Shown one piece after another: positions 45,767 through 59,291 of a stretch of 64,000 bases of DNA (the first letter of the stretch is position 1; every line of letters starts with the position of its first letter). The translations under genes and the position numbers were made by a program. Under the pieces are notes generated by a model, which was given only the letters and a program-made list of their open reading frames with translations, was not told the DNA's origin and made no database searches. Origin of the DNA: Warburgia ugandensis (Eukaryota > Streptophyta > Magnoliopsida > Canellales > Canellaceae); assembly GCA_035236585.1 (NCBI GenBank), contig CP141132.1, forward strand, positions 40,737,880-40,801,879, read 5' to 3'.

Positions 45767-48700
45767 CAAGCTATGCTTGGTAAGGGATTTCAAGAAGCAC
45801 AAAACTTTGACAGTATAATTCTAATACTTCATTATCCCATTATTCATACTCATGGAGCAATCTCTTTACTTTGTCATATATATACATCCTTACACATACA
45901 TATGGTATACTGTGTATAGATATATACATACGGTCAAAACCGTGAAAAATAGTTAATATCTCAAAACATAATCATATCCAACTTATACTGAGCTGATAAA
46001 TATTCCAAACTCTATTAGAAATACTCATTGATAATCCACGATTACCCAGCATCTCATCATGCCATATCATAAGGCATATCACTATGTCATGCATCATAAT
46101 GCAAAAATACTTAAAGGACTACTATGCATGCAGTCAGAATCCGTACCAGCACACTTGAATAACTGCTCAATAATCCCCCTATACCATCCTTGGTGGAAAT
46201 CACAATATTCATGTCCGTATGGGGAGGACCATGGCTGTCATAGTAGAGGCCTTTCTATAATTGCCCCACGCAACTTTTAGCCTCATTTAGGCTTGGTATC
46301 CATATAATAACAAGTTTTGGAGAGTGGGTGGCCAAACCTTACTAACTCTCCTAGCATAGCATTCCCAAGCCTATGCCAATTTAAAACAAAGCCACAAGCC
46401 TCCATGCTTGTATGTAAAATAATTCTCATACATATCAAATGATTTGTCTATTTACTTAGGGCTGGAATACTTTCTAGTTTCCTATTCACTTAGGGTTTTC
46501 CTCATTTCTAACATAACCATTTCACATGTGTTTTGGTTGGATAATAAGGGTTTTCAATGGGTTTAATACAAGTATTTACATTATACTTCTCAACACTTTT
46601 AGACATAAGTTCATGTATACATCATGCACTTCTCATGTAGATGCATTCATAAAATCCTCCCACCTTCAAGTAGTGATTCATTTCTTTAGATTTTCCATGA
46701 TCCTAAATGATGTATGTAATCTATAAATCCATACATACCATCAATATATATATATAGTCTAAATAATTCTATATTTTTGATCCTATCTATATTCTTTGTC
46801 TAATCTTGTCCTTTGATATAAAGGATCTAGACCTTATGTCCTATCATGATCTATCTTTCTCAGATAGTGTTTATTCTATTGATCAATAGATTTGATGGTT
46901 AGAATGATCTTCTAATCTTTTAGATCTAAGTATTTTCTATTCCAAGTCTTTGTGCATCCATCTCTTTGATCTTGATCTTTCATAGATCCTTTGACCAACA
47001 ATCTATACTTGTTGATAAAGACCAAGGGCCTAGATCTTCTATCATCTAGTTCTTCTTTGATCTAAGCTCGGCTATTTGATCATCCCTAAGGAGGATGATC
47101 CTGGTTCTTTTCCTTGAAGCATATTTGATCAAGGGTTTGGATGATCTAATCTAATGATCTAGATTTGATCTATATCATACACACTAATAAACATGCATAT
47201 TAAGTACAATACAATGTTATTATTCTTGTTGTTCTTGATCATTCAAGATCCAATGGATCTTGTTTGATCATCCTTATCTTACTTACAGTTTTTATTAGAG
47301 TTAGATAATTTGCTAACCTTTTATGCTCTTATTATCATTATTCAACCAGTTAATGTTTTGCTGGTTGAAGATAACTTATTTTAGCCTAAGTCTAGACTAC
47401 TCCTCTTATTTCTAATTGGCTAAGGCTTACTAGCTGAATGGGTGAACACAAAGTGGTTACTTCAATCCGCATGTAAGGAGGCATTTTGACCTCACAAACA
47501 TCAATGGAAGGTAGGGGAAGAGCAAGGCTCTATTAGACAACCCCCTTAACCACTATGTTCAAATTCACTAGAGCGACCTTAGCTCAACCTTTCATAAGGT
47601 TCCTATGAGCATGTTAACCCTAAGTACTCTTTCTAATTGATTTTAATTATGTCCATGAACATTTACAATGTCATTCACGGGGTTTATTATTCTCCTAGTT
47701 TGGGCCAAGGATTTGATAATTCTTATATTGTCCTACTAACTATAGCCCTTACTAATTAAGTCCAAGTCAAATAATTCATCTCAATTGTCCAAGAAATTCT
47801 ACTTTCTTATTAGATTCCATTTTTGGTGTTTTATGCTCTTTATCTCATAACTACTTTAACAATTAAATCTACTAATAAAATTTAACCATAAATGAACTTT
47901 AAAGCATAAAACTACATAACATTTTACACTACCACGCTTCCTATGTAACTTAGCTTAATGAAATTAAACTATACTTAAACTAGCATGCCCCTAAGTTATA
48001 AATTACAATAAATTTTGCTACTAATCTAATGGAATCATGCTTAAACTTCAAATGTAAACTAACATGGCCCTAATACAATTAAATCTATCAACCTAATATA
48101 ACAATCTAATCACATAGCATGCTATAATCTAAGAACTATCATGCTTTATAATATGAATAACATTTACAATACTATTATCAAATAAAAGACATGAAACTAA
48201 TTAGATTAAAATTATTAAAAACCTTTACTTATGATCCAACCATTAGATCTTAGATCTTTTTCTTTCAATTAAGGATTTTAATTTCATTTAGGGTTTTTAC
48301 TTCATTAAGGTCCAAAGATCATATTTCTTTGTTTTTATCATAATTAATCCATGATCTCCATGGATTACATCATATTATCCCTCATTAAAACCATCCCAAA
48401 GGTCTGATCACACTTGATCTTATTGATCAAGTGGGTCCCTTTGCATATTTAGGGTTTTTCTACCATAAAGGGTAGATCCCTCATTTTATGCTAGATCTGT
48501 AAAAATAAATAGTGGATATTACTGAATTTTAATATTATATTATCATTAAAATAAATCCCTAAGATCTGATCATCTCAGATCTCAAAGATCTTGAAAGTTA
48601 GAAACTTTCTTCATAAATATAGAAAGTTTCATAAGGAATTTTCTATATTTTTTTATTTCAGAAGAAAATAGATGAAATAAGATTTCCATAACTTCTTTTC

Positions 48701-50655
48701 GATCTCAATTTGGAGTTCAGATAACTCCTTAATTGAGATTTGAAGTTCACAGTCATTCTAGGGTCCAATTTGATCTAGCCCCATCAGAACGAATGGCCCA
48801 GATTCATTTGGGCAGAACGAGCCAGGTGGAACCAAATGGTTGGGCCGTAGTCTAGCAGATAGTCTACGTGCGATTTGGTTGTGCACGCACCTATGACTAG
48901 GACTTTTGCATGACACGCTGCGCCCGAGACTGGCACTTTTGGGCGGTCGTCCTGTCAGGACGACATCGCCTGCTCACTGTGCACGCGGAAACACCGTCGA
49001 ATGGCCGTTTCCACGCTGCATTTCACACTGTGTTTCAGAAATCTGATCCGATCAGGAGATCGGACAGTCCAATCAATCCCACTATAAATTGGGGGACTTA
49101 AATGTTATGAAATTTCTAAACTAGCGGTTTTGAACCATTCTGGATGGATTGGACAGATTAGATTTTCCATCTGATCCTCCATCATCCAGAATTGAAGGAT
49201 ATGATCCTTACTTTATTTTTATAATTTTTAACCCAAACCTAATTATAGAAAAATAAATTTTTTATAAAACAACAATAAATAAGATTAGGAAGTAGTTTCA
49301 CCTACCTGATTGGAGAAACAACTTAGATTTGATGTCCAATTTGAGAAGAATACTCGTTGATGATAATATAGCCTGACAATTCTTTGTTTTGTGATTTTCT
49401 ATTGATTTCACCATTGGATCTTGAAATTGATGTGGGGGTTTTGTAGATAAGGTAGTCTAGGACAATTTGGACATGGGATTTGTGAGATTTGATCTAGAAC
49501 AGAGTGCCTAATTGAATTTAGGTCTCTTGTTCCAATCTAGAGAGAGGAGAGAGAAAGTGAAAGAAAAGGAATTTTGGAAAGGGATTTATTTATGTTTTTG
49601 TAGTGGAAACAAGATAATTTCATAGGAAATTTTATGAACATTTTTGGATGATTTTTGGGGGTGTATTTAGAGGCATTTTGGGTGTTTCATGATTATGTAT
49701 AATTATTATGTTTTAATTCTTTTAAATATTTAATTAACATTGGATCCTCTACTATCACCTCCTTCTCAACTAGCAGCTAGTAGTGGTTTGACCACTCATT
49801 ATATGTTTTCTAGCCGTTGGATTCATTTGTGGGCCCCTTGTGGGCCCCACGGGGGTGTGAAAGGACCATTTTGCCCTTTTATGGAAAAAAATCCATTTTA
49901 TTCTCCCAAACTTAGAATTGAGTGTACTTAGTGGCGTTAGATTTGTATTTTTGAGTACATCATGAATATTGAGGTGTTAGTTTTTGAATATGGGTAAAAT
50001 TACCATTTTACCCTTTTATTCAGAAAAATGTAGAAAAATAAGGATTTTTCATCCGAATTTAGAATTTGTCGTACTTACAGTCATTCTGAAGGGTTTGTTG
50101 AGTATGTTTTCAATTATACATGTCTTATACTTTGATTGTACTTGTATAAGAAGTGAATTTTTAATAATACTAATATTCCAGCCTAGAATTTTAAAAAACT
50201 CAAACCTTATTGATTTTCTCAATCGATTTACAAAAATTGGGGTTGTTACAATTTTCTCTCTGCTACACCTCCCAAGCTCTCTCTTTCCCTCTCTACCTCA
50301 ATGCACCAAATCCATCAATCCCCCTCTTCTCTCCTCTATCTCCTATCCTCTCTCTTTCCCCTTCGATTTTGGAACCTAGAACTACAGCCTCTCCTTTCTC
50401 TTTTCTTTTCTTCTTTCTCTCTATCTTTTCCTTCCTCCCAGATCCCTGTTTCACTACTGTGCCCCACACAGCACTGGCAGCTCTGCCCACTCCTCTTTCT
50501 GGGCACATCTCTCCCTCTCTTATGCTCATTGTCTGCTCTCTCCCAGTTTTCTCTCTCCTTCTAGTCAATTCTCAAACAACTCGTCTTCTCTCCTGCTTCT
50601 ATTTCAATGCACCAAAATAGACCTCTACTCAATCCTCCTCTTTTGTCTCTTGTCT

Positions 50656-50759
<104 letters not shown>

Positions 50760-51675
50760 ATTCACATCGGCACTAGCGTCATCTCCCATCGGCTTCAACA
50801 CGCTGCCCCAACGGCATTGCCTCGCTTGGCATCTCTTCTCCCCCTCACAATTCTACAACCCCATCTCCTCTACTTCATCTTCTCCATCAAGATTCCTTTG
50901 GTTTTTATTCATTTAAAACCATAAATCTAGAAAAATTCAGATTTACTGTTAGTACAAAAATTGGAATTCCATTTAAATCCTGATTTTTTCTTTTCCTCTA
51001 ATCCTGTTTTCTTTTATCTAGGTTCTATTATCTAAGTTTTTTCATATTCTTACAATAATCTAGGAACAAAGTTATCCAGTCCTATTTTGTTCAAGCTTAA
51101 CCAAATCAACGGTCTAGCTTGAATAAAGAGGAATTCTTCAATTCTTGATTCTTTTCATATTAAAATTTCAATTAATTTTTAGGAACCATTCTTAGGACAT
51201 CCCTTAGTTTATCCATTATTTTTTATCTTTGATCTAAAATCCAGAAATCAATCTAAGCCATCCAAATCCTAAAATCACAATTTAGCCCAAATCATTAGGA
51301 TTTTGAGGAATCTGATAAATCCAACTGACAAATCTCTAATCAAGGACATGCTAAAGATGTTTATGAAGGCCAATCAACTCCCAAAAGACGAAAATTGAAG
51401 ATATCGATAGTAAGCTAAGGAAGTAGTTTTTTTTTATGTTATATAGTTTATTTGCTTTATTGATGAATTGAAAAATCTGTAATTTTTAGAAGTTGATTTG
51501 ATCTGAATTATGATTCCAATTATAGTAATCTTTGTTATTTATTTTTAATTTTTATCAATTAAATTTTATTTATACTCCCACTTTTTAGATCAAGTCTCAG
51601 TGGGATCGACTCGTACTTACATTAGCTATACTACAATAGCCCGTGCACTTGTGGTTAAACACATCAACAAGTTTT

Positions 51676-51693
51676 TAGTGCCATTGCTGAGGA
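51676..51693 (+). promoter_or_regulatory. Primer-binding site, tRNA-Asp type (unit B)
   Basis: TAGTGCCATTGCTGAGGA matches the Asp-type signature at 13 of 18 positions; all five differences are C-to-T or G-to-A. Confidence 0.7.
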
Positions 51694-52844
51694 CTTGTAA
51701 AGGAGTTTTCATAAAATTTAATTAAAAATCCATAAAAAATAAATAAATTTGAAAAAATAAATAAATTAAGAATTGCTTACTTTGAGAATTTTAGGCATTT
51801 TTAGTGCATTTTTTAATTTGTTTTTAGTCCATAATCACCTTGTTTCCTGAATTTGGTACTTATTCCTAATTTTCTTTTTCAAGAAATTGGAAAGTGGAGG
51901 AAATTGGCAAGTGGAACTTCATCAAAATGAAAATTTCTGTGCTTTCTTAAAATAGGGCTTTTTTTTATATTTTATTTTATCTTTTGAGTGAATCTTGTAA
52001 TGAGGATCTTTGTAAATTGCAATTTTCATTCCAATTTTAAAAGGGTTGTATAATATAGGGCAAGTCTTAGGAGATGTCTAATGCTTTAAGGTGATTTAAA
52101 TGCTGTTTGAATTGACATAGAATGTGAAAATTAATTAGTAAGGGCACCTGACCCCACAAGATTAAGGGTGGATTTCATCACCACTCCTTGGCCCACATAG
52201 GATAATCACCTCAAGTGCACAGCCGTGCCATTCATATTAATTTAAAATCAATTAAAAGAGACCTATAGGGTCATCACATGCTCATAAGACCCTCTTAAGA
52301 GGACACGATCTATTGTTGTTCCAATGACTTTTGATCACTGTGGTTATAGTGGGTGTCTTAAAATCCAAGTGATTTTCCCATGCCTTTTGTTGATGTCTGT
52401 TGAGTTCTAAATGCGTCACGACCCGGGTTTTTATATGATGCAATGTTGATAAAAAAGGTGAGATCTCTTGTTTTATAAATATGAAATGCATGAAAATCTT
52501 TTTCATTTGGAAAACAACCTTTCATAAAAACCCCGAGTGTGAAAACACATTCTCAATCTATTTAGTCATGGCAAAGTTTTAAATCAATAATGTTCCCAAG
52601 AAAGTGTTAGTCACAGCCACAGCTATTAGAGAGTAACTACAATCAAGTAACATTGAAAGATAAGATAGGGGTTTACTTACTTGTACGTAGTCTGTGTCTT
52701 CTAGTACAAACGTTCCTTGCCCTTAAGTATTTACTTTGTATCTGAAAAATGTTGAGGATTGGGTGAGTATATAATATACTCAGTAGGGCCTATCACTACT
52801 AGTTTTATAAATGCATGAGATGTTTCAAAATCATATGCTCACTC

Positions 52845-53045
52845 AAAACATGCGTATGTTTGAATACTCGAGTTCAATATCAGTATAAGAATCCATAACC
52901 AACTGAAATTCAAAATATGCGTATGTTTGAATACTCAAGTTCAATATCAGTATAAGAATCCATAATTAACTGAAATTCAAGATATGCGTATGTTTGAATA
53001 CTCGAGTTCAACATTAGTATAAGAATCCATAATCAACTGAAATTC
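52845..53045. repeat. Three tandem copies of a 67 bp unit
   Basis: Units begin at tgcgtatgtttgaatactc, found at 52851, 52918 and 52985, spacing exactly 67 bp. The single-copy equivalent is seen in array LTR1 near 31385-31450. Units differ by a few substitutions (actcgag/actcaag). Confidence 0.93.
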
Positions 53046-54707
53046 TCATAACTTAAAAGATCACATAATCGAAAACTGAAAGTATCGTATATATATATGA
53101 TGACATCATGATATGCAATAGATGTTCATGGAGTCCAACTCATGGACCTCTAGTATGGTATGGTCGACCAACCTCATATCATGCTATATGCAATGCACAT
53201 AAATCCATGAAACCATAGGGTCTCACTATGCCCACGACCTCACCGCCGTGTGGTCCCCGGGTACCTAGGGACACAGGATCATATACCTCCACGGGGCATA
53301 TGACACTCCGACCCAGTGCCGTGACACCAGTGGTAGCCCCCTGTACCACATGCAGTCGAAGCAGGGACATGCCCTTTTTGGGCATGGTACCCATCCACCT
53401 AATAGTGGTAGAGGCTGGGTGGCTAACCCACACCCCTCGGCATAGCACCCACGAGCTCACTAGCCCAAATCATGTATGATAAAAAACCTTTGTTCAAAAC
53501 CAGTCCTCTTTGGGTCCCTCACAACTGCCTGGGCCTCGGCACTCCAGCGTCTTTTGGCAACCCTCAAGGACATGCAATCTTTGCAAGTATTTAAATCATG
53601 CAGTGTATGCAATTGTTTGCAAAACATGGATGTGCATAATATATATGCAATCTTTTACGAAACATGTTTATGTACAAAACGTTTATCATATGCATGTTGA
53701 ATCTAGTCATGCTAAACAAGTCATATAATTATAACATATGTTCTCAAAACAATAATAGATCTTTTAAAAGAATCTAATAGTGATAAAGCACCTACCTGAC
53801 TAGGTCGCGTTAACCCCTTTGTCCTCGTACGCTCCTGACCATGGTTTGGGGACTCAAGGTTAGTTTAACCTATCTCTGATGGGTTTAGAGCAGTTGGGTC
53901 TTATTACTTAGGCATTAGGGTTCCATCCCTATGCTTATGGGTGTCCTAAGGTCCTACTTGGGCCTTGGTATTCTCAGTTTTCCACAGTTCTAATGGCCAC
54001 GTGCCACCATCCTATTCTAAGGGTCATGCCCTACTTTGATTGGGTCTTGATCAGGGCTTTTATGGTTTGGATATGTCTACATCATCGATACGAACACAAC
54101 GCCTTTTGCGGCGCCTCAATCGGAGCTCTAAATCTCAAGTTATAAGCATTTTAATGTTGTATGTACATAGAGTGTTTAAAGAGAAAAAGTCGGAATGCTA
54201 GGGCGCTGCACGTCAGCATCATGCGCCCTGCTTCCTTAAGCAACAAAATTTTGACGTGCGCTAGCGTGCTCCTCAGCAGGCGCGTCTGCAAACGCGCACA
54301 GCAACTCCGCCCGTCTGTCCCTTTAACGGGCGCGTCCCTGGACGCGCCCGTTTGGTTTTTCAAACGGGCGTCGACCTGCGTCGACGTGGGACGTTCCTAT
54401 TGGATCGTCCCGCCCGTTAGAGACCAGGGTCGTCCTCAGGTCACCCTGGTTCGACCCTGTCGAACTAGTGCGGCCTTGGGGATGTCCCAGGGTCCTTGGT
54501 GGCTCTCCCAGGCTCCGTTTTGCATGGTTTTTTATGCAAAAACTTAGGGAAATTGAGCCTAAGACTATCAGTGAGATGGGTTTGAGGAGTTTTTGAGCAT
54601 ACCTGCTTCGTGGGTGGTTTTCTCTCTACGTTTTCCCCTCTTGGTCACTGCTCCGTGATGGGTTTTCTCCAAGGTTTTGGGCTGCCATTAGAGGCACCCA
54701 AGAGCTC

Positions 54708-54715
54708 TATTTATA
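54708..54715 (-). promoter_or_regulatory. TATA box of solo LTR
   Basis: TATAAATA on the minus strand within the same palindromic context as the array LTRs. Confidence 0.6.
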
Positions 54716-55467
54716 GAGCTTTTAAAGAGGGTTCTATAGGGGTTCTAACGGCCTTTGAATGGCGGTGGAGAAACCTCTAGAATGGCGGTGGTTTCTCCTT
54801 GAAACACCGCCTTTCTAGAAGCCTCTAGGAGCTTGAAGATGACGGGGTGCCCGTATCAAAACGGGCACCTGCGTTTTTCAGGTTAAGTCATTTTTTGTGA
54901 AATTTACAATTTTGCCCCTGAACTTCAAAGGGCCATATCTTGCTCATTTTAACTCCGTTTTGGGTGATTTTGGTCTCTTTGGATTTCTTTTTCTGAGATA
55001 CATCTAATGGAACCATTAGGACCAAATTCTTGGGTTTAGTCAAGGAAACTAGTGAAATGACCAAAATGTCCTTTTCTTTAAAACTGAACTTTTCATTGCT
55101 AAACTTGGAATTTCAATATTACAAAATTGAAGTCATTACAAAATTCCTCCTAACACGAGGATAGTATTAACTACTCTAGAACAGAACCTAACTAGTAAGC
55201 AATTGTCAACTCTGAAAGAGAGAATGAGAATTAGATTATGTTAATTAAAAGCATTGTCCCCACCAAAAATCAAGAAAATCAAAATATCTGTGCTTGTTAG
55301 CCTTAAGGGATTGCTTGATAGTGTCCTTGATTGTGCTTCATTCTATAAGTTAGGTTGCATCATTTAGGTTAGCTTTTTTTAAAGAAAAAAACAACAACAA
55401 AAAGAAAACCAAAAAAAAAGAAAAAAGAAAAAAAAGAGAAGAAAAGATTAGATAAATACATGATTAG

Positions 55468-57243
55468 TTGCACCTAATGAATAATTTAAACACTGATCAA
55501 AAGGGTAATTTACAACCCGGCATTAATAGATAAGATATTTCCCCATGGAGAAACAATCCACTCTTTAATGACGATGAACCACCTTTCATCTTCAATAATG
55601 ATGATGTTTCCTCATGGACGAGCAATCCTCTCTTTGATGTTGAGGATCCTCCGCATCTATTTAATGATGATATACATTAATGGAGGAATCACTCTCAACC
55701 AAATTGAAATAGGAGAGAGGACCAACATAAAACAAATCAAAACAATCATCATAACCAAAATCCTCGTGGGAAGACACTAAGAGACTATTTATATCTTATT
55801 ATACCAACACACTTTCATGTATACTTTTACCTTCAAATGCTGGTATGATCAAATTAAAGGTGGGAGTAATTCAATTACTTTCCAAATTTTATGGGTTGGA
55901 TAGTGAGAGTTCTTACTTACATGTAGAGGAATTCCATGAAGTGTGCATGACCCAACATACACAAAACATCGAATTATATATAGTAAGACTCAAACTATTT
56001 TCTTTTTCTTTAAAGGAAAATGCAAAGATGTTGTTTCATTCACTACCACTAGTTCTGTATGAACATAGGAAGAAATGACTAGGAAGTTCTTAAATAAATT
56101 CTTTCTTATACATAAGACAAATGCTCTCCACCAAAATATAAAGAATTTTGCCCAGATGGATAACGAAACTTTCCATCAATGCTGGTAAAGATTTAAGGAA
56201 TTGTTGTTATCTTGTCCACATCATGATTACGAACTTTGGCTTATCATTAGCTTCTTTTATGAAGGACTTAAATATGATATGCACCAGTTTGTTGAAATTA
56301 TGTGCATCCATAATTTCTTAAACAAATAACTTGAAAAGGTGCAAGAGTATTTGGAATGACTAGTAGACAGTGCACAAACCTGGGCTGATTCTGAAAAAGT
56401 AGGCTATCCAAATAAGCCTAAATCCACCACCACATCCGTTAGGAAAAAAATATATGCTACAACTAAAAAAGATGATATGAACATAATATCCATAGATAGA
56501 ACAGCTGAGGCCATGGAAATGGAAAAATGTCCCTCTAAGAAAGTTGAACAGGTGTGTAATATTTGTTAAAGTAATACACACCTTACTCAGGAATGTCCCA
56601 TCACTCCTACATTTTCGGATGTGTTCCACGAACAGACACATTCTTAGGGGCAACATTTTTCCCTATCTTCAGAGACATATAATTCCAATTGGAGTAATCA
56701 TTCTACTATTAGAAATGAATATAATGCAAATGTCTCACAGAGGGCCCAACACCAACCCTATCACCAAAAACAAGGACCACTTACACCTAGACCTTACCTT
56801 CCTCCACATAAGAGGAAAGTGGAATATAACTTCCATCAAGCCAAGCAATGCCAAGAGAAGAAAATTTCTCAAATTAAAGCCTAATTAAAAGAGAACATAA
56901 ATTCCATGATTGAATTGAAGGACATGATGTATAAAATTCTACAGACCATTGACCTAGGGCAAAGTCCTATTCCACCAAATTACAACCCTAGTGATATGGA
57001 TGTGATATATGAGATTAATTCTTCAGTTACATACATAGAAGAAAGAAACACAGCTACCATTGTTCATAGTGGAAACATAATTGAAAAATCTGGTCCTAAA
57101 AAGGCTGAAATAGTACTGAAACCTATTAGAAAAAGAGTTGAATTTATTGATCAGGAAAATGTCACACCCACTAAGCAATATGACTTTCTTGCTCCATTTC
57201 CAAAAAGGCTGCATCCAGCTCTAACAATTGTCTCTAATTATTA
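55468..57243 (+). pseudogene. Gag relic, unit B
   Basis: Homologous to the unit A relic. The open piece 55845-56078 (77 codons) includes VIQLLSKFYGLDSESSYL and RLKLFSFSLKENAKML, the Athila-type Gag core. The knuckle near 56560-56600 reads VCNIC, then TAA, then SNTHLTQEC: here the amber seen in unit A is intact (CAG) but another stop is present. A C-terminal open piece (56906-57244) reaches FLAPFPKRLHPALTI. Stops differ from unit A, so A and B decayed partly independently. Confidence 0.65.
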
Positions 57244-57548
57244 GAAGTAGCCTAAAGATAAATTTATCTTGCCTTGCAATAAAATAAAAAAAATTTAATT
57301 GCAAGATAAATTCATTCAGCATTCCTTTTTAGAGGCCTATCCAGCTCATTTTGTATGGGACCTAGGAAAGTTTCGAAATCAATAATATTTTTCCTTTAAA
57401 AAATTTCATTTGTAAAAATTATGTACCTTAATTTTTTTTCTCTTTCTTTTCTTTTTTAGAATTTTTTTCCTACATCTCCCATTATTTGTATTTCTTAATG
57501 CATTATCATCATCTTAATTTTTAAACTTTGACAACAATGTTTCTGCCT

Positions 57549-57560
57549 GGTTGGGGGGTG
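57549..57560 (+). other. Purine tract after gag, unit B
   Basis: GGTTGGGGGGTG, identical to the tract at 28487-28498. Confidence 0.6.
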
Positions 57561-59089
57561 TAGAATTCTAGCAAATTCTAGCTTTTGTTAGTTTTTTCAC
57601 TTAATTCCAAAAAAAAAGTTCTTAATTGAAAATTTGCTAAAAAAGGGGTGAGAATCTTTTGAAAAAATTTTTAGGTCAATTCCTACACTATGATGAGAAT
57701 TGGATTTTTTGAAGTATAATGTAGATAACTTTAGCTTATTAATGAAATTGAACATGATTAATTCATCATTTTACTCATTTTCTAAAGTATTCCATGAAAG
57801 CAAAGTCTCATATCATATTTGTACACACAATTGCATATAGATAGTCTAGATTGATAAGTAGCTATAGCATATAAATCTTGAATAAATTCAATGGAGACCT
57901 ATAACCTAAGTGAGTTTTAGAGCCCTTCATCCTTTCTGAGAGGTTATAATTGCTCCTAATATTTTGCAACGTGCTTAAAGAAAAATGATCCCATTAACTC
58001 TTAAATTTGGCCAATTACTTGAATAATTAGAATATTATCTTTAAAGTTATGGAACTTCATTAAATTTGATAGATTATATAAAACCTAGAAATTGATTTAG
58101 GTCATCCTTGCTGTTAACCTAGAGAGATAAAGCCTACCCAAAAGTATTTTTATAACTAGTTAACAACTTGAGCCTTTTATATAAGACATTTTCTTTTGCC
58201 ACTCAAATTAACTTTACCCATATTAACCTAGTATAAATTATCCATTACCCATTTTCTTTGAAAAATAATTTATATATAAATGAAGAAATACCTTATAGTT
58301 GCAATGAAAGTAGAAAAGCGAATATCAAGAAAAGAAATGTTCTTCAAAGAAAGTCAAAAGGTTGAAAAGAAAGTGAAAAAAAAAAGTTTGAAGAATGCAA
58401 AGAAAAGTGGAAAAAGAAATATTCTTTTAAATGAAGAAAATAAAAGAGTTGTCAACTTTAGTAGAATACCTCTACTTATTTTTGAAGAAATTTTGAATAC
58501 CCTTATACCCTTTCTTAAGTACCTTGTCCTAAGCCTACGTTTCGTCCCAGTTAAAGACGTATTGATTTTGGAAAAAATATAGTCTTGATGAGGAAATGAG
58601 TGGATAGGATTTAAAGAGTAGTATTTCTAAATATTCAAATGTAGTGACATCCATTCCAAAGGGATCAAAATAATTAAATTCCTTAGTAGCTCCTATTCTT
58701 CATGAATATATGTGAGATAAATTTACTTTTATTAACTTTGCTCACATATTTAAAAGAGAGATGATTTGAACCCTATATTTGAGAGATTTTATTTCTGAGC
58801 GTATGTCATTAGTGAGGATTGAGGTCAAAACATATTTCAGATAGTGTTCAAAAGTTAGTAATAGATAAAGATTATTCTATGCGTAGATTGTACATGCACA
58901 GACTCTGAGATCTGAGCTTAAGAGGAATGACTTTAGCATATGGGTAGGGTTTTGAATTCTTCAATCATTTTTATTAGTATGCTAAAGTTGATGATTTATT
59001 GAATATAATTCTTTGAGAAAAAATGAGGAGTTGACTTGAAAATAAATTTTGAAATTTGGTTTTCCACATGTTTTGCTAGTCCTTAGGAA

Positions 59090-59291
59090 CTGAAAATTTT
59101 ATAATTTTTAGAAGTTGATATGATCTAAATTATGATTCCAATTCCAATAAATTTTTTATTTCTTTTTAAATTTTATCAATTAAAATTTATTTATACTCCC
59201 ACTTTTTAAGTCATGTCCCCATGTGATTGACCTGTACTTCCATTAGCTATACTACAATAGCTCATGCACTTGCGGTTAAACACATCAATAG
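59090..59291 (+). mobile_element. Right end of a deleted Athila-type LTR
   Basis: Matches the last about 200 bp of the LTR (51468-51669), including ggttaaacacatca. The left 1.9 kb is gone. No primer site follows; the sequence passes straight into an RNase H relic. Confidence 0.75.

Larger units (their letters stand above)
30804..50250 (-). mobile_element. Giant solo LTR, copy 2 (about 4.96 kb), hosts the tandem array
   Basis: Read on the minus strand it starts TGTAACAACCCC at 50250 and ends GGTCGTCACA at 30804. Flanks are ctttt (30799-30803) and atttt (50251-50255), a 4 of 5 match. Removing the array and one target duplication leaves 4957 bp, close to copy 1 (4925 bp). The body matches copy 1 in reverse order along its length, for example 46620-46700 against 8880-8960. 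The array entered near its 3' end, 142 bp from the terminus. Confidence 0.87.
52414..55140 (-). mobile_element. Solo LTR (2727 bp), array family
   Basis: The plus-strand reading begins CGTCACGACCCGGG (first base mutated from TG) and ends AGTCATTACA. Flanks aaatg (52409-52413) and aaatt (55141-55145) match at 4 of 5. The uninserted sequence at 26093-26115 (taaatgcctc) confirms the site. It is somewhat more diverged than the array LTRs and carries the 67 bp tandem repeat. TATAAATA at 54708-54715 on the minus strand. Confidence 0.9.
51670..59085 (+). mobile_element. Internal region B of pol-less Athila-type unit
   Basis: Parallels internal A base for base with moderate divergence: primer site, leader, Gag relic (55468-57243), purine tract (57549-57560), 3' region. 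It is split by a solo LTR at 52414-55140; without it, about 4.7 kb remain, against 4.8 kb for A. Its 3' region stops near 59085 (cacatgttttgctagtc), where the LTR-bordering tract should follow. Confidence 0.78.

Noticed and set aside
52845..53045. CRISPR-like array
   Set aside because: Units are contiguous 67 bp repeats without unique spacers, and the context is a plant LTR.
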